Made by a program: the position numbers and the translations under genes. A model generated the notes under the pieces. The model ran no database searches. It was not told the DNA's origin and worked only from the letters and a program-made list of their open reading frames with translations. This document shows, one piece after another, positions 34,128 to 44,600 of a stretch of 64,000 bases of DNA. Position 1 is the stretch's first letter; every line of letters starts with the position of its first letter. Source of the stretch: Flavobacterium hydrocarbonoxydans (GTDB lineage: Bacteria > Bacteroidota > Bacteroidia > Flavobacteriales > Flavobacteriaceae); contig NZ_WSTB01000015.1 in the NCBI RefSeq assembly GCF_009789235.1, positions 1 to 64,000 of the forward strand. Direction: 5' to 3'.

Positions 34128-35324
34128 CTATACTGCTTTTATTTCGGCAATTGCTTCATCATTTGTTTTTCGGAAAGGAAATAATTGTCGGTAACTAGCC
34201 GCTCTCCAAGCCCATTCGATTGGACCGTAATTGAACTTCGAAAGCCACCATTTGCTTATAAACAACTGGATAACATATACAATAACTGCTACTGTAAAAT
34301 AAAACCAGTACGGCATTGTATTGCCTATTTTTAGACCAATCCCTGAGAAAATAAAGGCTGCCAGGATATTTTGTACAATGTAATTTGTTAGTGTCATTTT
34401 TCCGCAGGCACTAAAATAACTAAATACCGTTTTGAGCTTACCACTATTATACAACAAACAAATTCCTGTAGCAATAAAAACCATGGTACTTAGAATGACC
34501 CAATAAACCGGAAAAAAATAAGTAAGAAAAGCTGCTTTATAAGAAAGCGCAACATTAAAAATGATTCCAAAAGTTACAGCACAAAAAAGACTTATAAAAA
34601 GGGTATATTTTAATGTTTTTTTCAATTCATTTAAACGATTAAAAAAATCAATTTTTTGCAGCAGAAACCCAAAAAGCATACAAGCAAACATCACGATATG
34701 TGCTGAAACAGCATATCCCAGCCTGACGATTTGCTCGTAATAGGAAGCCAGCAAATTAAAATTAAAAAAGTCCAGCCAATTCCCAGAATAATACAACTTC
34801 AGATATTCAGCATTGGTGGTGATTTCTGTATATTGCATTTTTATGCCTGCGATGTAAGCCGTAATAACCGGAGTTAAAACAATAAGAACGGTACAAAGTA
34901 ACCCTAGAACTTTAGCAGAACTTTTATAAAAAAGCAACAACACAAGTCCCAAAAAAGCATAATCTTTTAAAATATCGCCCAACCAAAAAGACGAATTAAT
35001 AAAGGCCAGCACAAAAAGCAAAATCATTCGCCAGCTAAAAAAAAGAACTGGGTTTTTTCCTTTACTGGATATATTATTTATTAAAATCGCAAAACCATAA
35101 CCAAATAAAAGTGTCAATAGTGTCCAGGATTTCGCAGCAAAAAAATGGCGATTGATCAGCTGCAAAACAGTTGAAAGGATATTATTTTCAGTCTTAACAG
35201 GCAATCCAATGTAGATAAAATCTATATAATTCCCAATTACAACTCCTAATAATGCCCATCCACGAAGAATATCAACAATAGCAGTTCTTTTACTTTTTTC
35301 AATAGGCTGGTAGGAAGTCGTCAT
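34128..35324 (-). CDS. DUF418 family multi-pass membrane protein
   Basis: The 398-aa protein has about ten transmembrane segments, an N-terminal RTAIVDILRGWALLGVVIGN, and the C-terminal region FSACGKMTLTNYIVQNI and YGPIEWAWRAASYRQLFPFR that define DUF418 proteins. Its function is unknown. Confidence 0.87.
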   Translation of the reverse strand: MTTSYQPIEKSKRTAIVDILRGWALLGVVIGNYIDFIYIGLPVKTENNILSTVLQLINRHFFAAKSWTLLTLLFGYGFAILINNISSKGKNPVLFFSWRMILLFVLAFINSSFWLGDILKDYAFLGLVLLLFYKSSAKVLGLLCTVLIVLTPVITAYIAGIKMQYTEITTNAEYLKLYYSGNWLDFFNFNLLASYYEQIVRLGYAVSAHIVMFACMLFGFLLQKIDFFNRLNELKKTLKYTLFISLFCAVTFGIIFNVALSYKAAFLTYFFPVYWVILSTMVFIATGICLLYNSGKLKTVFSYFSACGKMTLTNYIVQNILAAFIFSGIGLKIGNTMPYWFYFTVAVIVYVIQLFISKWWLSKFNYGPIEWAWRAASYRQLFPFRKTNDEAIAEIKAV

Positions 35325-35432
35325 ATATTTTGGGGAAATTTTGGGGTTATACGTTTTTTTTAAATTTATTAATAGTGAGTCAAAAGTAAGAAAATTATAT
35401 ATTCCTGCTTTTTTTACCTCCTTTTTTTACAT

Positions 35433-35479
35433 AAAAAAACTGCCTTGATTTAAAAGTATTTCTTTTAAATCAAGGCAGT
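35433..35479 (-). terminator. Intrinsic terminator of the threonine dehydrogenase gene
   Basis: ACTGCCTTGATTTAAAAG pairs perfectly with its complement; a T-run follows on the minus strand. Confidence 0.85.
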
Positions 35480-35505
35480 AATGATCTTAGCTTAATTTGT
35501 CCTTA

Positions 35506-36444
35506 CTAACTTAAATGCTCCAGCATATCTTTAGTCATCGACTCCAAATCAAAAGTATGTTTCCAGCCCCAGTCTTTTCTTGCTTCGTTATCATCGATAC
35601 TTGCCGGCCAGCTGTCCGCAATTTTCTGACGGAAATCCGGATTGTAGGTAATCTCAAATTCAGGTATGTGTTTCTTGATTTCGGCAGCAATTTCGGTGGG
35701 AGTAAAACTCATCGCTGCTAAATTATAAGACGAATGTATTTTGATTTCTTCAACTGGTGCCTGCATTATATTAATAGTCGCATTAATCGCATCATCCATG
35801 TACATCATGGGCATTTTGGTTTCTGATGACAAGAAACATTCGTATTTTTTATCGGCAATAGCTTTGTAAAAAATATCAACCGCATAATCTGTCGTTCCGC
35901 CACCAGGAGGCGTTGACCAGCTAATTAAACCCGGATAACGAATACTGCGCACATCAACACCATAAATATTATGATAGTATTCGCACCATCTTTCGCCGGC
36001 TTGTTTACTGATTCCGTAAACCGTTGAAGGTTCCATAATGGTATATTGAGGTGTATTTTCTTTGGGAGTTGTGGGTCCAAAAACCGCAATACTGGATGGC
36101 CAGAATATCTTTTTTATTTTTTTGGCTTTAGCCAAATTTAAAACATGGAAAAGTGAATTCATATTCAAATCCCAGGCAAATGCAGGATTCTTTTCAGCTG
36201 TAGCAGATAAAAGAGCGGCCATCAGATACACATCAGTAATTTGATGTACCTCAACCAAATGTTCGATCTGATTAAAATCTAAAGCATTTACAACTTCAAA
36301 TGGTCCTGAATTAACGACATCTGTATTTAATTTTCGGATGTCAGAAGCGATTACATTTTCTGTTCCGTATAACTTACGCAGTTTTTGAGTCAGTTCGGTC
36401 CCAATCTGACCGCAAGCGCCAATAATCAATATCTTTGGATTCAT
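35506..36444 (-). CDS. tdh: L-threonine 3-dehydrogenase, SDR type
   Basis: The 312-aa protein starts MNPKILIIGACGQIGTELTQ (Rossmann GxxGxxG) and has TVYGISKQAGE with the catalytic Tyr/Lys, SSIAVFGPTTP, YPGLISWSTPPGGGTTDYAV and IADSWPASIDDNEARKDWGW, signatures of the SDR-type threonine dehydrogenase (as in cold-adapted Flavobacterium). It oxidises L-threonine to 2-amino-3-oxobutyrate with NAD. The frame is open far upstream, but the Rossmann start fixes the ATG at 36444. Confidence 0.9.
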   Translation of the reverse strand: MNPKILIIGACGQIGTELTQKLRKLYGTENVIASDIRKLNTDVVNSGPFEVVNALDFNQIEHLVEVHQITDVYLMAALLSATAEKNPAFAWDLNMNSLFHVLNLAKAKKIKKIFWPSSIAVFGPTTPKENTPQYTIMEPSTVYGISKQAGERWCEYYHNIYGVDVRSIRYPGLISWSTPPGGGTTDYAVDIFYKAIADKKYECFLSSETKMPMMYMDDAINATINIMQAPVEEIKIHSSYNLAAMSFTPTEIAAEIKKHIPEFEITYNPDFRQKIADSWPASIDDNEARKDWGWKHTFDLESMTKDMLEHLS

Positions 36445-36802
36445 TTGAGTGATTTTAATACTGCAAATATAACGTTTTCGCAAATATCTAATGTTTTTAG
36501 AAGTTAAAATTATAAAATCAACAACGATAAAGATTGTTTTTTGGATTATTCCTGAATTGAAAGAATGTATCAAAAGATTATTTTTGCCTCGAATTTCACT
36601 AATTGTCACCAATTATTTTAAATTTTTAAGCGTACTGATTTACCATTAAGTTTGTCATTCCGTAGGAATCTCAGTAAGCAAATAACAAAAGTTTTAGATT
36701 CCTACGGAATGACAAACATGACGGAATCTGTGGCTAAAAAATATATGTTAATCTCCAACTTCTATACCTTAAATCAGAATTCGTAATTGTAAATTTACTT
36801 TG
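36445..36802. other. Intergenic stretch with a long palindrome
   Basis: No gene is seen. A perfect 21-bp inverted repeat lies at 36651-36671 and 36696-36716 with a 24-nt spacer. It begins TTTGTCATTCCGTAGG. It is a REP-like element; the rest is featureless AT-rich DNA. Confidence 0.6.
36651..36716. repeat. Perfect 21-bp inverted repeat
   Basis: Both arms match over 21 bp. The arms contain GTCATTCCGTAGGAATCT and its complement. No T-run follows on either strand, so it is not a standard terminator. Confidence 0.85.
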
Positions 36803-36810
36803 TAACTTTG
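36803..36810 (+). promoter_or_regulatory. -7 element of the lipoprotein-mfd operon (TAACTTTG)
   Basis: TAACTTTG fits TAnnTTTG. The predicted start is about 110 nt before the lipoprotein gene; a 25-codon open frame lies in the leader. Confidence 0.5.
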
Positions 36811-36829
36811 TAGCTTAATGTTTTACCAA

Positions 36830-36907
36830 ATGAAATCGCCATTAACAAAAAGTTTGCGCAGACAAACACCCATAAAAATAGAAGGCGATAACATATATGA
36901 CCATTAA
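36830..36907 (+). CDS. Possible leader peptide (25 aa)
   Basis: ATG at 36830 opens 25 codons (MKSPLTKSLRRQTPIKIEGD, then NIYDH) ending in TAA 18 nt before the next start codon. It lies about 13 nt from the inferred transcript start. The peptide is basic at the N-terminus. Coding is not proven. Confidence 0.35.
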   Translation: MKSPLTKSLRRQTPIKIEGDNIYDH

Positions 36908-36925
36908 AAAATAAATTTTACATAT

Positions 36926-37528
36926 ATGAAATATAAAATATCTCTTTTTCTACTTTTTGTTTTTGTATTGAACTCGTGTCAGGATGAAAACGAAAAACGC
37001 CGTGCAGAAAACGAAAAAGAAGCCAAAAAGAAAGAAGTTATCTTTAACAACATCAATAAAGGATGGGTCTTTATCGATGAACCCATCAATGAAATATCGG
37101 AACAAAAAATAAGTTCATGGCCTCAATGGCGTGACTTTCTAAAAGAAATCGATCAAAAGCCGCGAAAAACAATTGGTGCTTTTCAGAAAAAATCAGCAGC
37201 GATTGCCAAAAAAGCAATGGCTTTGAACGAAAATATTCCAGCCGAATTTAATTTACCTCAAATTAAAAGCAGGATTTCTGTTTTGATTACCAAAGTAAAA
37301 ATGATGGATCTGTTCATTCACCTGGATAAAATTCCGGATGAAAAAGTGACTTTTTTAATTGGTGAAATCAACAAAGAATTGGTTTCATTAGAAAGACAAA
37401 TGGATAACATTGTGGTAAAAAGTAAAATTCCGAAAGAACAGGGAGAAGAAGATTTTCTGCGAATGTTAGACACAACCCGTGCCATTCCGAACGCAATTAC
37501 GGATCCAAATTTAAAAAAAATTGAGTAA
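36926..37528 (+). CDS. Small lipoprotein with coiled coil, upstream of mfd
   Basis: The 200-aa product has a lipoprotein signal ending VLNSC (Cys18), then a charged, probably coiled segment (DENEKRRAENEKEAKKKEV). The rest is helical without a known motif. Its last 8 nt overlap the TTG start of mfd, so the two are co-expressed. Confidence 0.75.
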   Translation: MKYKISLFLLFVFVLNSCQDENEKRRAENEKEAKKKEVIFNNINKGWVFIDEPINEISEQKISSWPQWRDFLKEIDQKPRKTIGAFQKKSAAIAKKAMALNENIPAEFNLPQIKSRISVLITKVKMMDLFIHLDKIPDEKVTFLIGEINKELVSLERQMDNIVVKSKIPKEQGEEDFLRMLDTTRAIPNAITDPNLKKIE

Positions 37529-40500
37529 AAACGCTTTATATACGATGTATGACAATTTGCCTAAAACACAGCAGATTGCCACACAATTACTGGAAGACAA
37601 TCAGGTAAAAATGCATCTTAACGGCTTGTTGGGATCCGCAGTTTCCTTTGTGATTCGTGCTGTTTTCAAAAAAGCTGAATTGCCTTTTTTAGTCGTTTTA
37701 GACAATAAAGAAGAAGCTGCTTATTATTTGAACGATTTGGAGCAAATGATTGGCGAACAGGATGTTCTGTTCTATCCAGCATCATTTCGTCGCCCATACC
37801 AAATTGATGAGACTGATAACGCCAATGTTTTGTTGCGTGCCGAGGTTCTAAACCGAATCAATTCCCGCAAAAAGCCGGCCATCATTGTTACGTATCCAGA
37901 AGCTCTTTTTGAGAAAGTGGTAACGCGTCAGCAATTGGACAAAAACACTTTGAAAGTTGCTCTGAACGACAAAATTTCAATTGATTTTATCAATGAAGTG
38001 TTGTTTGAATACGAATTTAAAAGAGTCGATTTCATCACAGAACCTGGCGAATTTTCGGTTCGTGGAGGTATTGTTGATGTATTTTCTTTTTCGAACGATC
38101 ATCCGTACCGAATTGAATTCTTCGGAAATGAAGTTGACAGTATCAGAAGCTTTGATGTCGAAACCCAATTATCGGTGGAAACACACAAAAAAATCACGAT
38201 TATCCCGAATGTCGAAAACAAAGTTTTTCAGGAAAATCGCGAAAGCTTCTTAGATTATATTTCGGAGAAAACGGTGATTTTCATTCAGAATACTGATGGA
38301 TTATTCAGTCAGTTAGACAAACAATTCGCCAGAGCCGAAGAAGCTTTTGAGAAACTTTCGGGAGAAATAAAACACGCCACTCCGGAACAATTATTCTTAA
38401 ATCAAAAGTCTTTCATCAAACGAGCATTAGATTTTTCGATAGTCGAATTGACTTCAAAGCCGATTTTTAGAATCACAAAATCATTCGAATTTCATATTCA
38501 GCCACAACCTTCTTTCAACAAACAATTTGATTTGTTATTGAATAATCTGAGCGAAAATCATTTCAACGGACTCAAAAATTATCTTTTTTGTTCGAATGAT
38601 GCTCAGGCAAAACGTTTTCATGACATTTTCGAAACCTTAGACGAAGCCAATTCCGAGAATATCCGAAAGCAATATCATACTGTGGTGTTGCCTTTGTACC
38701 AGGGATTTATTGACGAAGAAAATCAGATTACGGCCTATACCGATCATCAGATTTTTGAACGTTACCATAAATTCAACATCAAAAACGGCTATTCGAAAAA
38801 GCATAATATTACGCTGAAAGAATTGACGGCCCTTTCTGTTGGCGATTATGTAACGCACATCGATCACGGAATCGGGAAGTTTGGTGGTTTGCAGAAAATT
38901 CAGGTTGAAGGCAAAACGCAGGAAGCCATAAAATTGGTGTATGCCGATAATGATATTGTGTATGTGAGTATTCACTCGCTTCATAAAATCTCAAAATACA
39001 ACGGAAAAGACGGAACGCCGCCTAAAATATATAAATTAGGCTCAAATGCCTGGAAAGTTTTAAAACAAAAAACCAAAGCCAGAGTCAAACATATTGCCTT
39101 CAACTTGATTCAGTTGTATGCCAAACGAAGATTAGAAAAAGGTTTCCAGTTTGCGCCAGATAGTTATTTGCAAAACGAATTAGAAAGTTCGTTTATCTAC
39201 GAAGACACGCCTGACCAAACCAAATCAACGCAGGAAGTAAAAGCCGATATGGAGAGCGATCGCCCAATGGATCGTTTGGTTTGTGGCGACGTAGGTTTTG
39301 GTAAAACCGAGGTGGCCATTCGTGCAGCTTTTAAAGCAGTTGATAATAGTAAACAAGTTGCCGTTTTGGTTCCAACAACCATTTTGGCTTACCAACATTA
39401 CAGAACTTTTACCGAAAGATTAAAAGACATGCCGGTTTCGGTTGGGTATTTAAATAGGTTTAGAACCGCCAAACAAAAAGCGCAAACCCTAAAAGATTTA
39501 GCCGAAGGAAAACTAGATATCGTCATTGGAACACATCAATTGGTTAATAAAAATGTCGTTTTTAAAGACCTTGGTTTATTGATTGTCGATGAGGAACAAA
39601 AATTTGGTGTAAACGTAAAAGACAAACTCAAAACGATTGCCGCAAATGTTGATACCTTGACTTTAACCGCAACGCCAATTCCGAGAACTTTACAATTTTC
39701 ATTAATGGCGGCACGAGATTTATCGGTAATTACAACACCTCCGCCCAATCGTTATCCGATAGAAACGAATGTCGTTGGATTTAATGAAGAAATTATTCGG
39801 GACGCGATTTCGTATGAAATTCAGCGTAACGGACAGGTTTTCTTTATCAATAATAGAATAGAAAATATAAAAGAAGTCGCTGGAATGATTCAGCGTTTGG
39901 TGCCCAATGCCAGAGTCGGAATTGGTCACGGACAAATGGAAGGCGCAAAACTTGAAGAATTGATGTTAGGTTTCATGAACGGCGATTTTGATGTTTTGGT
40001 AGCCACAACCATCATCGAAAGTGGATTGGATGTACCCAATGCCAACACGATTTTTATCAACAATGCCAATAATTTCGGATTGTCAGATTTGCATCAAATG
40101 CGTGGTCGCGTGGGTCGAAGCAACAAAAAAGCGTTCTGTTATTTTATTTGCCCACCGTATTCATCCATGACCGAAGATGCCAGAAAACGTATTCAGGCTT
40201 TGGAACAATTTAGCGAATTAGGAAGCGGTTTCAATATTGCCATGAAAGATTTAGAGATTCGTGGTGCAGGTGATTTATTGGGTGGCGAACAAAGTGGTTT
40301 CATCAACGAAATTGGTTTTGATACCTACCAGAAAATCATGAACGAAGCCATCGAGGAATTAAAAGAAAACGAATTCAAAGATTTATATCCTGAAGAAAAC
40401 GATATTGAAACCAAAGAATACGTCAAAGATTTACAAATCGATACCGATTTTGAGTTGTTGTTTTCTGACGAATATATCAATAATGTCACCGAGCGTTTGA

Positions 40501-40889
40501 GTTTGTACAACGAATTGGGTTCGGTAAAAAATGAAGCAGAATTAATTATTTTCCAAAATAAATTAATCGACCGTTTCGGGCCAATGCCGCCGCGCGCCAA
40601 TGCTTTGATGAATAGCATCCGCATCAAATGGATTGCCACCAACATCGGAATCGAAAAACTGGTCATGAAAAAAGGCAAAATGATAGGTTATTTTGTCTCC
40701 GATCAGCAGTCTGATTATTACCAATCATCGAAGTTTAGAAAAGTGTTGCAATTTGTACAAAAACAAAGCAGTCTTTGCACCATGAAAGAAAAGCAAACAC
40801 CAAACGGCTTGCGTCTTTTACTGACTTTCGATAATGTAAAATCGACCAAAAGAGCTTTGGAATTGATGGAGATGTTGGGTGGTGAGTAG
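37521..40889 (+). CDS. mfd: Transcription-repair coupling factor
   Basis: The 1122-aa protein has the UvrB-like N-terminal region (ELPFLVVLDNKEEAAYYLND), a CarD-type RNA polymerase interaction domain (SVGDYVTHIDHGIGKFGGLQ, about residue 435), the helicase motor with Walker A GDVGFGKTE (about 590) and DEEQ (about 690), a RecG-like TRG region, and the C-terminal Mfd domain. It displaces stalled RNA polymerase and recruits UvrA. The start is TTG at 37521; an internal ATG at 37545 would remove eight residues. Confidence 0.96.
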   Translation: MSKNALYTMYDNLPKTQQIATQLLEDNQVKMHLNGLLGSAVSFVIRAVFKKAELPFLVVLDNKEEAAYYLNDLEQMIGEQDVLFYPASFRRPYQIDETDNANVLLRAEVLNRINSRKKPAIIVTYPEALFEKVVTRQQLDKNTLKVALNDKISIDFINEVLFEYEFKRVDFITEPGEFSVRGGIVDVFSFSNDHPYRIEFFGNEVDSIRSFDVETQLSVETHKKITIIPNVENKVFQENRESFLDYISEKTVIFIQNTDGLFSQLDKQFARAEEAFEKLSGEIKHATPEQLFLNQKSFIKRALDFSIVELTSKPIFRITKSFEFHIQPQPSFNKQFDLLLNNLSENHFNGLKNYLFCSNDAQAKRFHDIFETLDEANSENIRKQYHTVVLPLYQGFIDEENQITAYTDHQIFERYHKFNIKNGYSKKHNITLKELTALSVGDYVTHIDHGIGKFGGLQKIQVEGKTQEAIKLVYADNDIVYVSIHSLHKISKYNGKDGTPPKIYKLGSNAWKVLKQKTKARVKHIAFNLIQLYAKRRLEKGFQFAPDSYLQNELESSFIYEDTPDQTKSTQEVKADMESDRPMDRLVCGDVGFGKTEVAIRAAFKAVDNSKQVAVLVPTTILAYQHYRTFTERLKDMPVSVGYLNRFRTAKQKAQTLKDLAEGKLDIVIGTHQLVNKNVVFKDLGLLIVDEEQKFGVNVKDKLKTIAANVDTLTLTATPIPRTLQFSLMAARDLSVITTPPPNRYPIETNVVGFNEEIIRDAISYEIQRNGQVFFINNRIENIKEVAGMIQRLVPNARVGIGHGQMEGAKLEELMLGFMNGDFDVLVATTIIESGLDVPNANTIFINNANNFGLSDLHQMRGRVGRSNKKAFCYFICPPYSSMTEDARKRIQALEQFSELGSGFNIAMKDLEIRGAGDLLGGEQSGFINEIGFDTYQKIMNEAIEELKENEFKDLYPEENDIETKEYVKDLQIDTDFELLFSDEYINNVTERLSLYNELGSVKNEAELIIFQNKLIDRFGPMPPRANALMNSIRIKWIATNIGIEKLVMKKGKMIGYFVSDQQSDYYQSSKFRKVLQFVQKQSSLCTMKEKQTPNGLRLLLTFDNVKSTKRALELMEMLGGE

Positions 40890-40926
40890 TTTTTTCAAGA
40901 GCAGAAAACTTTTTTTCATAAGAACA

Positions 40927-41045
40927 CTTGTCCCGCTATCCCTTTCAAACGAAGTTCACTGAACTCCAATAAAAATAAAAATTAAGTGAAGTAATCTTTT
41001 GTGCCTAACCCCGGCACAAAAGGATTTCCAGTCCTATCGGGGCTA
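40927..41045 (+). repeat. Structured intergenic repeat, family 1, copy 3
   Basis: It begins CTTGTCCCGCTATCC and ends CAGTCCTATCGGGGCTA. The central hairpin is ATCTTTTGTGCC with GGCACAAAAGGAT. Compared with other copies, about 40 nt are inserted between the left end and the hairpin. Confidence 0.7.
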
Positions 41046-41112
41046 GGTATGAGGTTTAGTATTTATAAGTGCTTATTTGCCATTTTTAAAATTATCTAAT
41101 CTATAAAAAAAC

Positions 41113-41586
41113 ATGAAAATAACCTCAAAGAGCCTTTATAAATTAGGTTTTGTAGGATTGGTTCCAAATTTCGGATTAATAGCCGGAATGGTTTTAATTG
41201 TTCAGGGTTTTATTAGAAAAGACAATAAAATGAAAATAATCGGATTGTCTGGAATTCTTTTCACTCCTTTATTTTGGTTCATTTATCTCAATAGCGATTT
41301 TCATAAAGGACATTTAACTCAATTTACAAATCATCGATTGAATGAAGTAGTGAAAGATTTAGAGTTTTATAAAAACAAAAAAGGTCAATATCCGGATAGT
41401 TTAGCACAATTAAAACCTCAAAATAAATTCTTTTTGGATGATGAGTTTTTTAGTGATGAATTTAATTTTAAGAAGTCAAAACCTGCCAGATTTTATTACA
41501 AAAAAACAGAACAAAATTATGTTTTAAAATCATTTGGACCAGATTTGATATTAAATACAAAAGATGATATTTATCCAGAATTATAA
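41113..41586 (+). CDS. Membrane protein with GspG-like C-terminal segment
   Basis: The 157-aa product has two transmembrane segments near the N-terminus (about 12-30 and 40-58). The remainder (LNEVVKDLEFYKNKKGQYPD, then FYYKKTEQNYVLKSFGPDL and TKDDIYPEL) resembles the C-terminal part of type II secretion major pseudopilins, but the N-terminus does not have a pilin signal. Function unknown. Confidence 0.7.
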   Translation: MKITSKSLYKLGFVGLVPNFGLIAGMVLIVQGFIRKDNKMKIIGLSGILFTPLFWFIYLNSDFHKGHLTQFTNHRLNEVVKDLEFYKNKKGQYPDSLAQLKPQNKFFLDDEFFSDEFNFKKSKPARFYYKKTEQNYVLKSFGPDLILNTKDDIYPEL

Positions 41587-41627
41587 AAAAAGCCCGGATG
41601 AAATTTTCATCTGGGCTTACTTTTTTA
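41587..41627 (+). terminator. Intrinsic terminator of the 41113 gene
   Basis: AAGCCCGGATGAAA pairs with TTTCATCTGGGCTT, then a T-run. Confidence 0.8.
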
Positions 41628-41635
41628 ACAATAAT

Positions 41636-41653
41636 AATTCGTGAATTCGTGGC
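41636..41653. repeat. Family 2 repeat, single arm
   Basis: AATTCGTGAATTCGTGGC matches the right arm of the palindrome at 29567, without the left arm. Confidence 0.6.
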
Positions 41654-41663
41654 GAAAAAACAA

Positions 41664-44600
41664 TTATTTAACAATCAGTTTCTTCGTCACATTCACATCA
41701 TCTGCCTGAATATGTACTAAATATAAACCAGCAGCTAAATGATGATTTACAGTTCCTGATGCCGAAAGTCTTTCCGCTACAACCTTTCTTCCATTCATAT
41801 CTGTAACCGTAATTGTTGCTGGGGCTTCTCCCTTTAATTCCGGTAACGTTACATTAAAAAAGTTTTCTGATGCCGGATTTGGATAGATCCCTACCAAAGC
41901 TGAAGTATCTTCTTTTATGATTTCTTCCTTAACACTAACCGCAGTTTTTGACATTGTGGTCGTCTCCAATTGCCATTGTGCACTGTACCAGCCATCCTGA
42001 GAATTTCCGTATTGTGCAGAACCTGTTTGGTTTTCTACGTGAACAATGTTTCCGGTCTGCCATCTGTTTCTGATTCTGATCCATGTTCCGTCTATATAAT
42101 CCGCTGACCATTGTGCGCTCCAGAAAGTAGTATCTGTTACATTCGACTGAACATTTCCGGTTTGACTTTCGATATTCATCAGTTCACCAGTCGCCACATT
42201 TTTCAAGACAAAATAAGTCGCGTCAATAGCAATTTTCTGCCATTTGTAATTGTTATTGGAAGCTGTTGCCCCATAACCTACATTCGCTCCATTATCCGAC
42301 AAATAAGCATTTGTCCATCTGTTTTTGATGGTATAATACGTTCCTGTAGCCGTTGAAACCGTAATGGCACAAGTGGCGGTTTTGCTTCCGCTAACTGTTG
42401 TTACCGTAATCGTTGCTGTTCCGTTTGCCACAGCCGTTACTACTCCAGAAGCATTTACCGTTGCCACAGCTGTATTACTTGAGCTGTACGTTACGGCTTT
42501 ATTCGTCGCATTGGCAGGCAGAATTGTAGGTGTAAGCTGTTGTGTTCCGCCAACAGACAATGAAGCTGATGTTGGGCTAAGACTAACGCTTGTTACTGCT
42601 ACATTTACAGCATTTACTGTTACCACACAAGTTGCTGTTTTGGCACCGTCCTGAGTTGTTACCGTTATCGTAGCAGAACCCGCTGTTACGGCAGTTATTA
42701 ATCCTGCAGCATTTACTGTTGCAACGCCTGTATTAGAGGAACTGTAAGCAACTGCTTTATTGGTTGCCGTTGCAGGAGCAACTGTAGGTGTTAACTGTTG
42801 CGTAGCACCCACTAATAAAGTGGCCGTAGTTGGAGCAAGTGTAACTCCCGTAACTGCTACTACAGTACCAGGATTGCTGTCGTACCACGTATTATTCATG
42901 TACCAACCGGTTTTGTTTCGGCTTAAGTCGGCCGTTTGATTGGTACCATCGTTAAATATTACATTCGTAGAAGTTACATTGGTAAAAGTATAACTGTACC
43001 AACCATTACCTGTATCTGTCATGTTTACACCAGGCCAGCTAGCATTTGCCAAAACCCCAGCCGGTAATGCACTCCAATAGTAAATTTTGATACCCGTTCC
43101 CCAAGTAGATGGTTTATAAAAATAAACGGTAAAATTAGTATTGGCATTTACCGTAATGGTTGCCGAAGCTATTTTATTTCCGTCTTGTGTAGTCGCTGTA
43201 ATAGTTGCTGTTCCGGCAGAAACTGCTGTTACAAGTCCGCTTGAATTTACAGTGGCAATGGCATTATTACTCGAAGACCAGCTTACCGTTTTGTTGGTCG
43301 CATTGGCAGGAGCCACTGTTGCGCTAAGCTGTTGCGTATTGCCGGCATATAAACTTGCTGTAGCAGGTGAAACACTCACAGATGCAACAGGAATTGCCGC
43401 CACGGTTATGGCTGATGTAGCCGTTTTATTTCCGTCAACGGTTTTAACTGTAATTGTTGTGGTACCCGCTGAAACTGCCGTTACTAAACCATAAGCGTTT
43501 ACCGTTGCTACAGCGGTATTTCCCGATGTCCAGGTCAGGTTTTGGTTGGTGGCATTTGCCGGAGCAATTGTAGCATTAAGCTGCTGTGTTGAACCTAAAC
43601 CAACTGTAGCTGTTGCCGGATTAACCGATACTCCCGTAACAGCTACCACCGGAACATTGGCATTGGTTAAAACCAAATATTCATAAGCTGCAAATGATCG
43701 TGTAGCGCCTGCTGTTAGCGTTACAGAAGCATTTCCGTTATACGGATTTACATAGGTTCCCGCTAATGCTGCCGGAATAACATACGATTTAGAAGCATTT
43801 CTTAAATTCGACATTACGACTACTTTTTCAGCACCTAATGTTTTGGTAAAAATACTAATATCATCATTCGCATACATCGTTAAATCGCCTCGACGAATGG
43901 CTGCACTGCTGGTTCTGAAGTTCAATATTTTAGCAAAATCAGCCGCAGCGGTTGGATTTTGAGACCAATTGAATTTAAAATTGTTCCAGGGCCAATCTGT
44001 TTTGGGTTCGTAATCGATTTCCTGTCCACTCATTAAAAAAGGAACCCCTTTCATATAAGCCGAAACCAGGAAATTAGCAACAATACCATTATGATTATTG
44101 AAGATTACAAAAGGTCTCTGTACCCCATTTTCATTGGTGTAAGTATCATGATTCCCGGTGTATCGAACAGCCTGATTGGATCCGGTTGCATTTACATATT
44201 CATAATCATTGATGGTTTGAAATCGTTGCGAAACAGGTCCTCCGGCAGCAACATCTTTTAGAGCGTTCCAAAACCATCTGTCACCAAAATTCATATCGAA
44301 TCCGGCAGTAAAATTAGCCTGTCTGTCTCCTTCAGCAAGCATCAGTAATTTATGCGTATTGATTCCACGGATATTTCCAATTACTTCCGACCAAAAATCA
44401 AGCGGCGGATTATTAGCATAATCACAACGGTAACCGTCGATATTTGCCGCCAAAATCCAATAACGCATAGCATCTTTTATGGCGTTTCGTGTCGCCGAAC
44501 TATTAAGGTCAAGAGCAGCAATATCTGAAAAATTACCTAATTGCTGAATGGTTGTTCCGCTACGCAAATAATACTCAGGATGCTGGATTGTCCAGGGATT

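Noticed and set aside
42364-43494. Long plus-strand open frames opposite the amylase Ig domains
   Set aside because: They arise from the repetitive Thr/Ala/Val codons of the Big_2 repeats on the minus strand.
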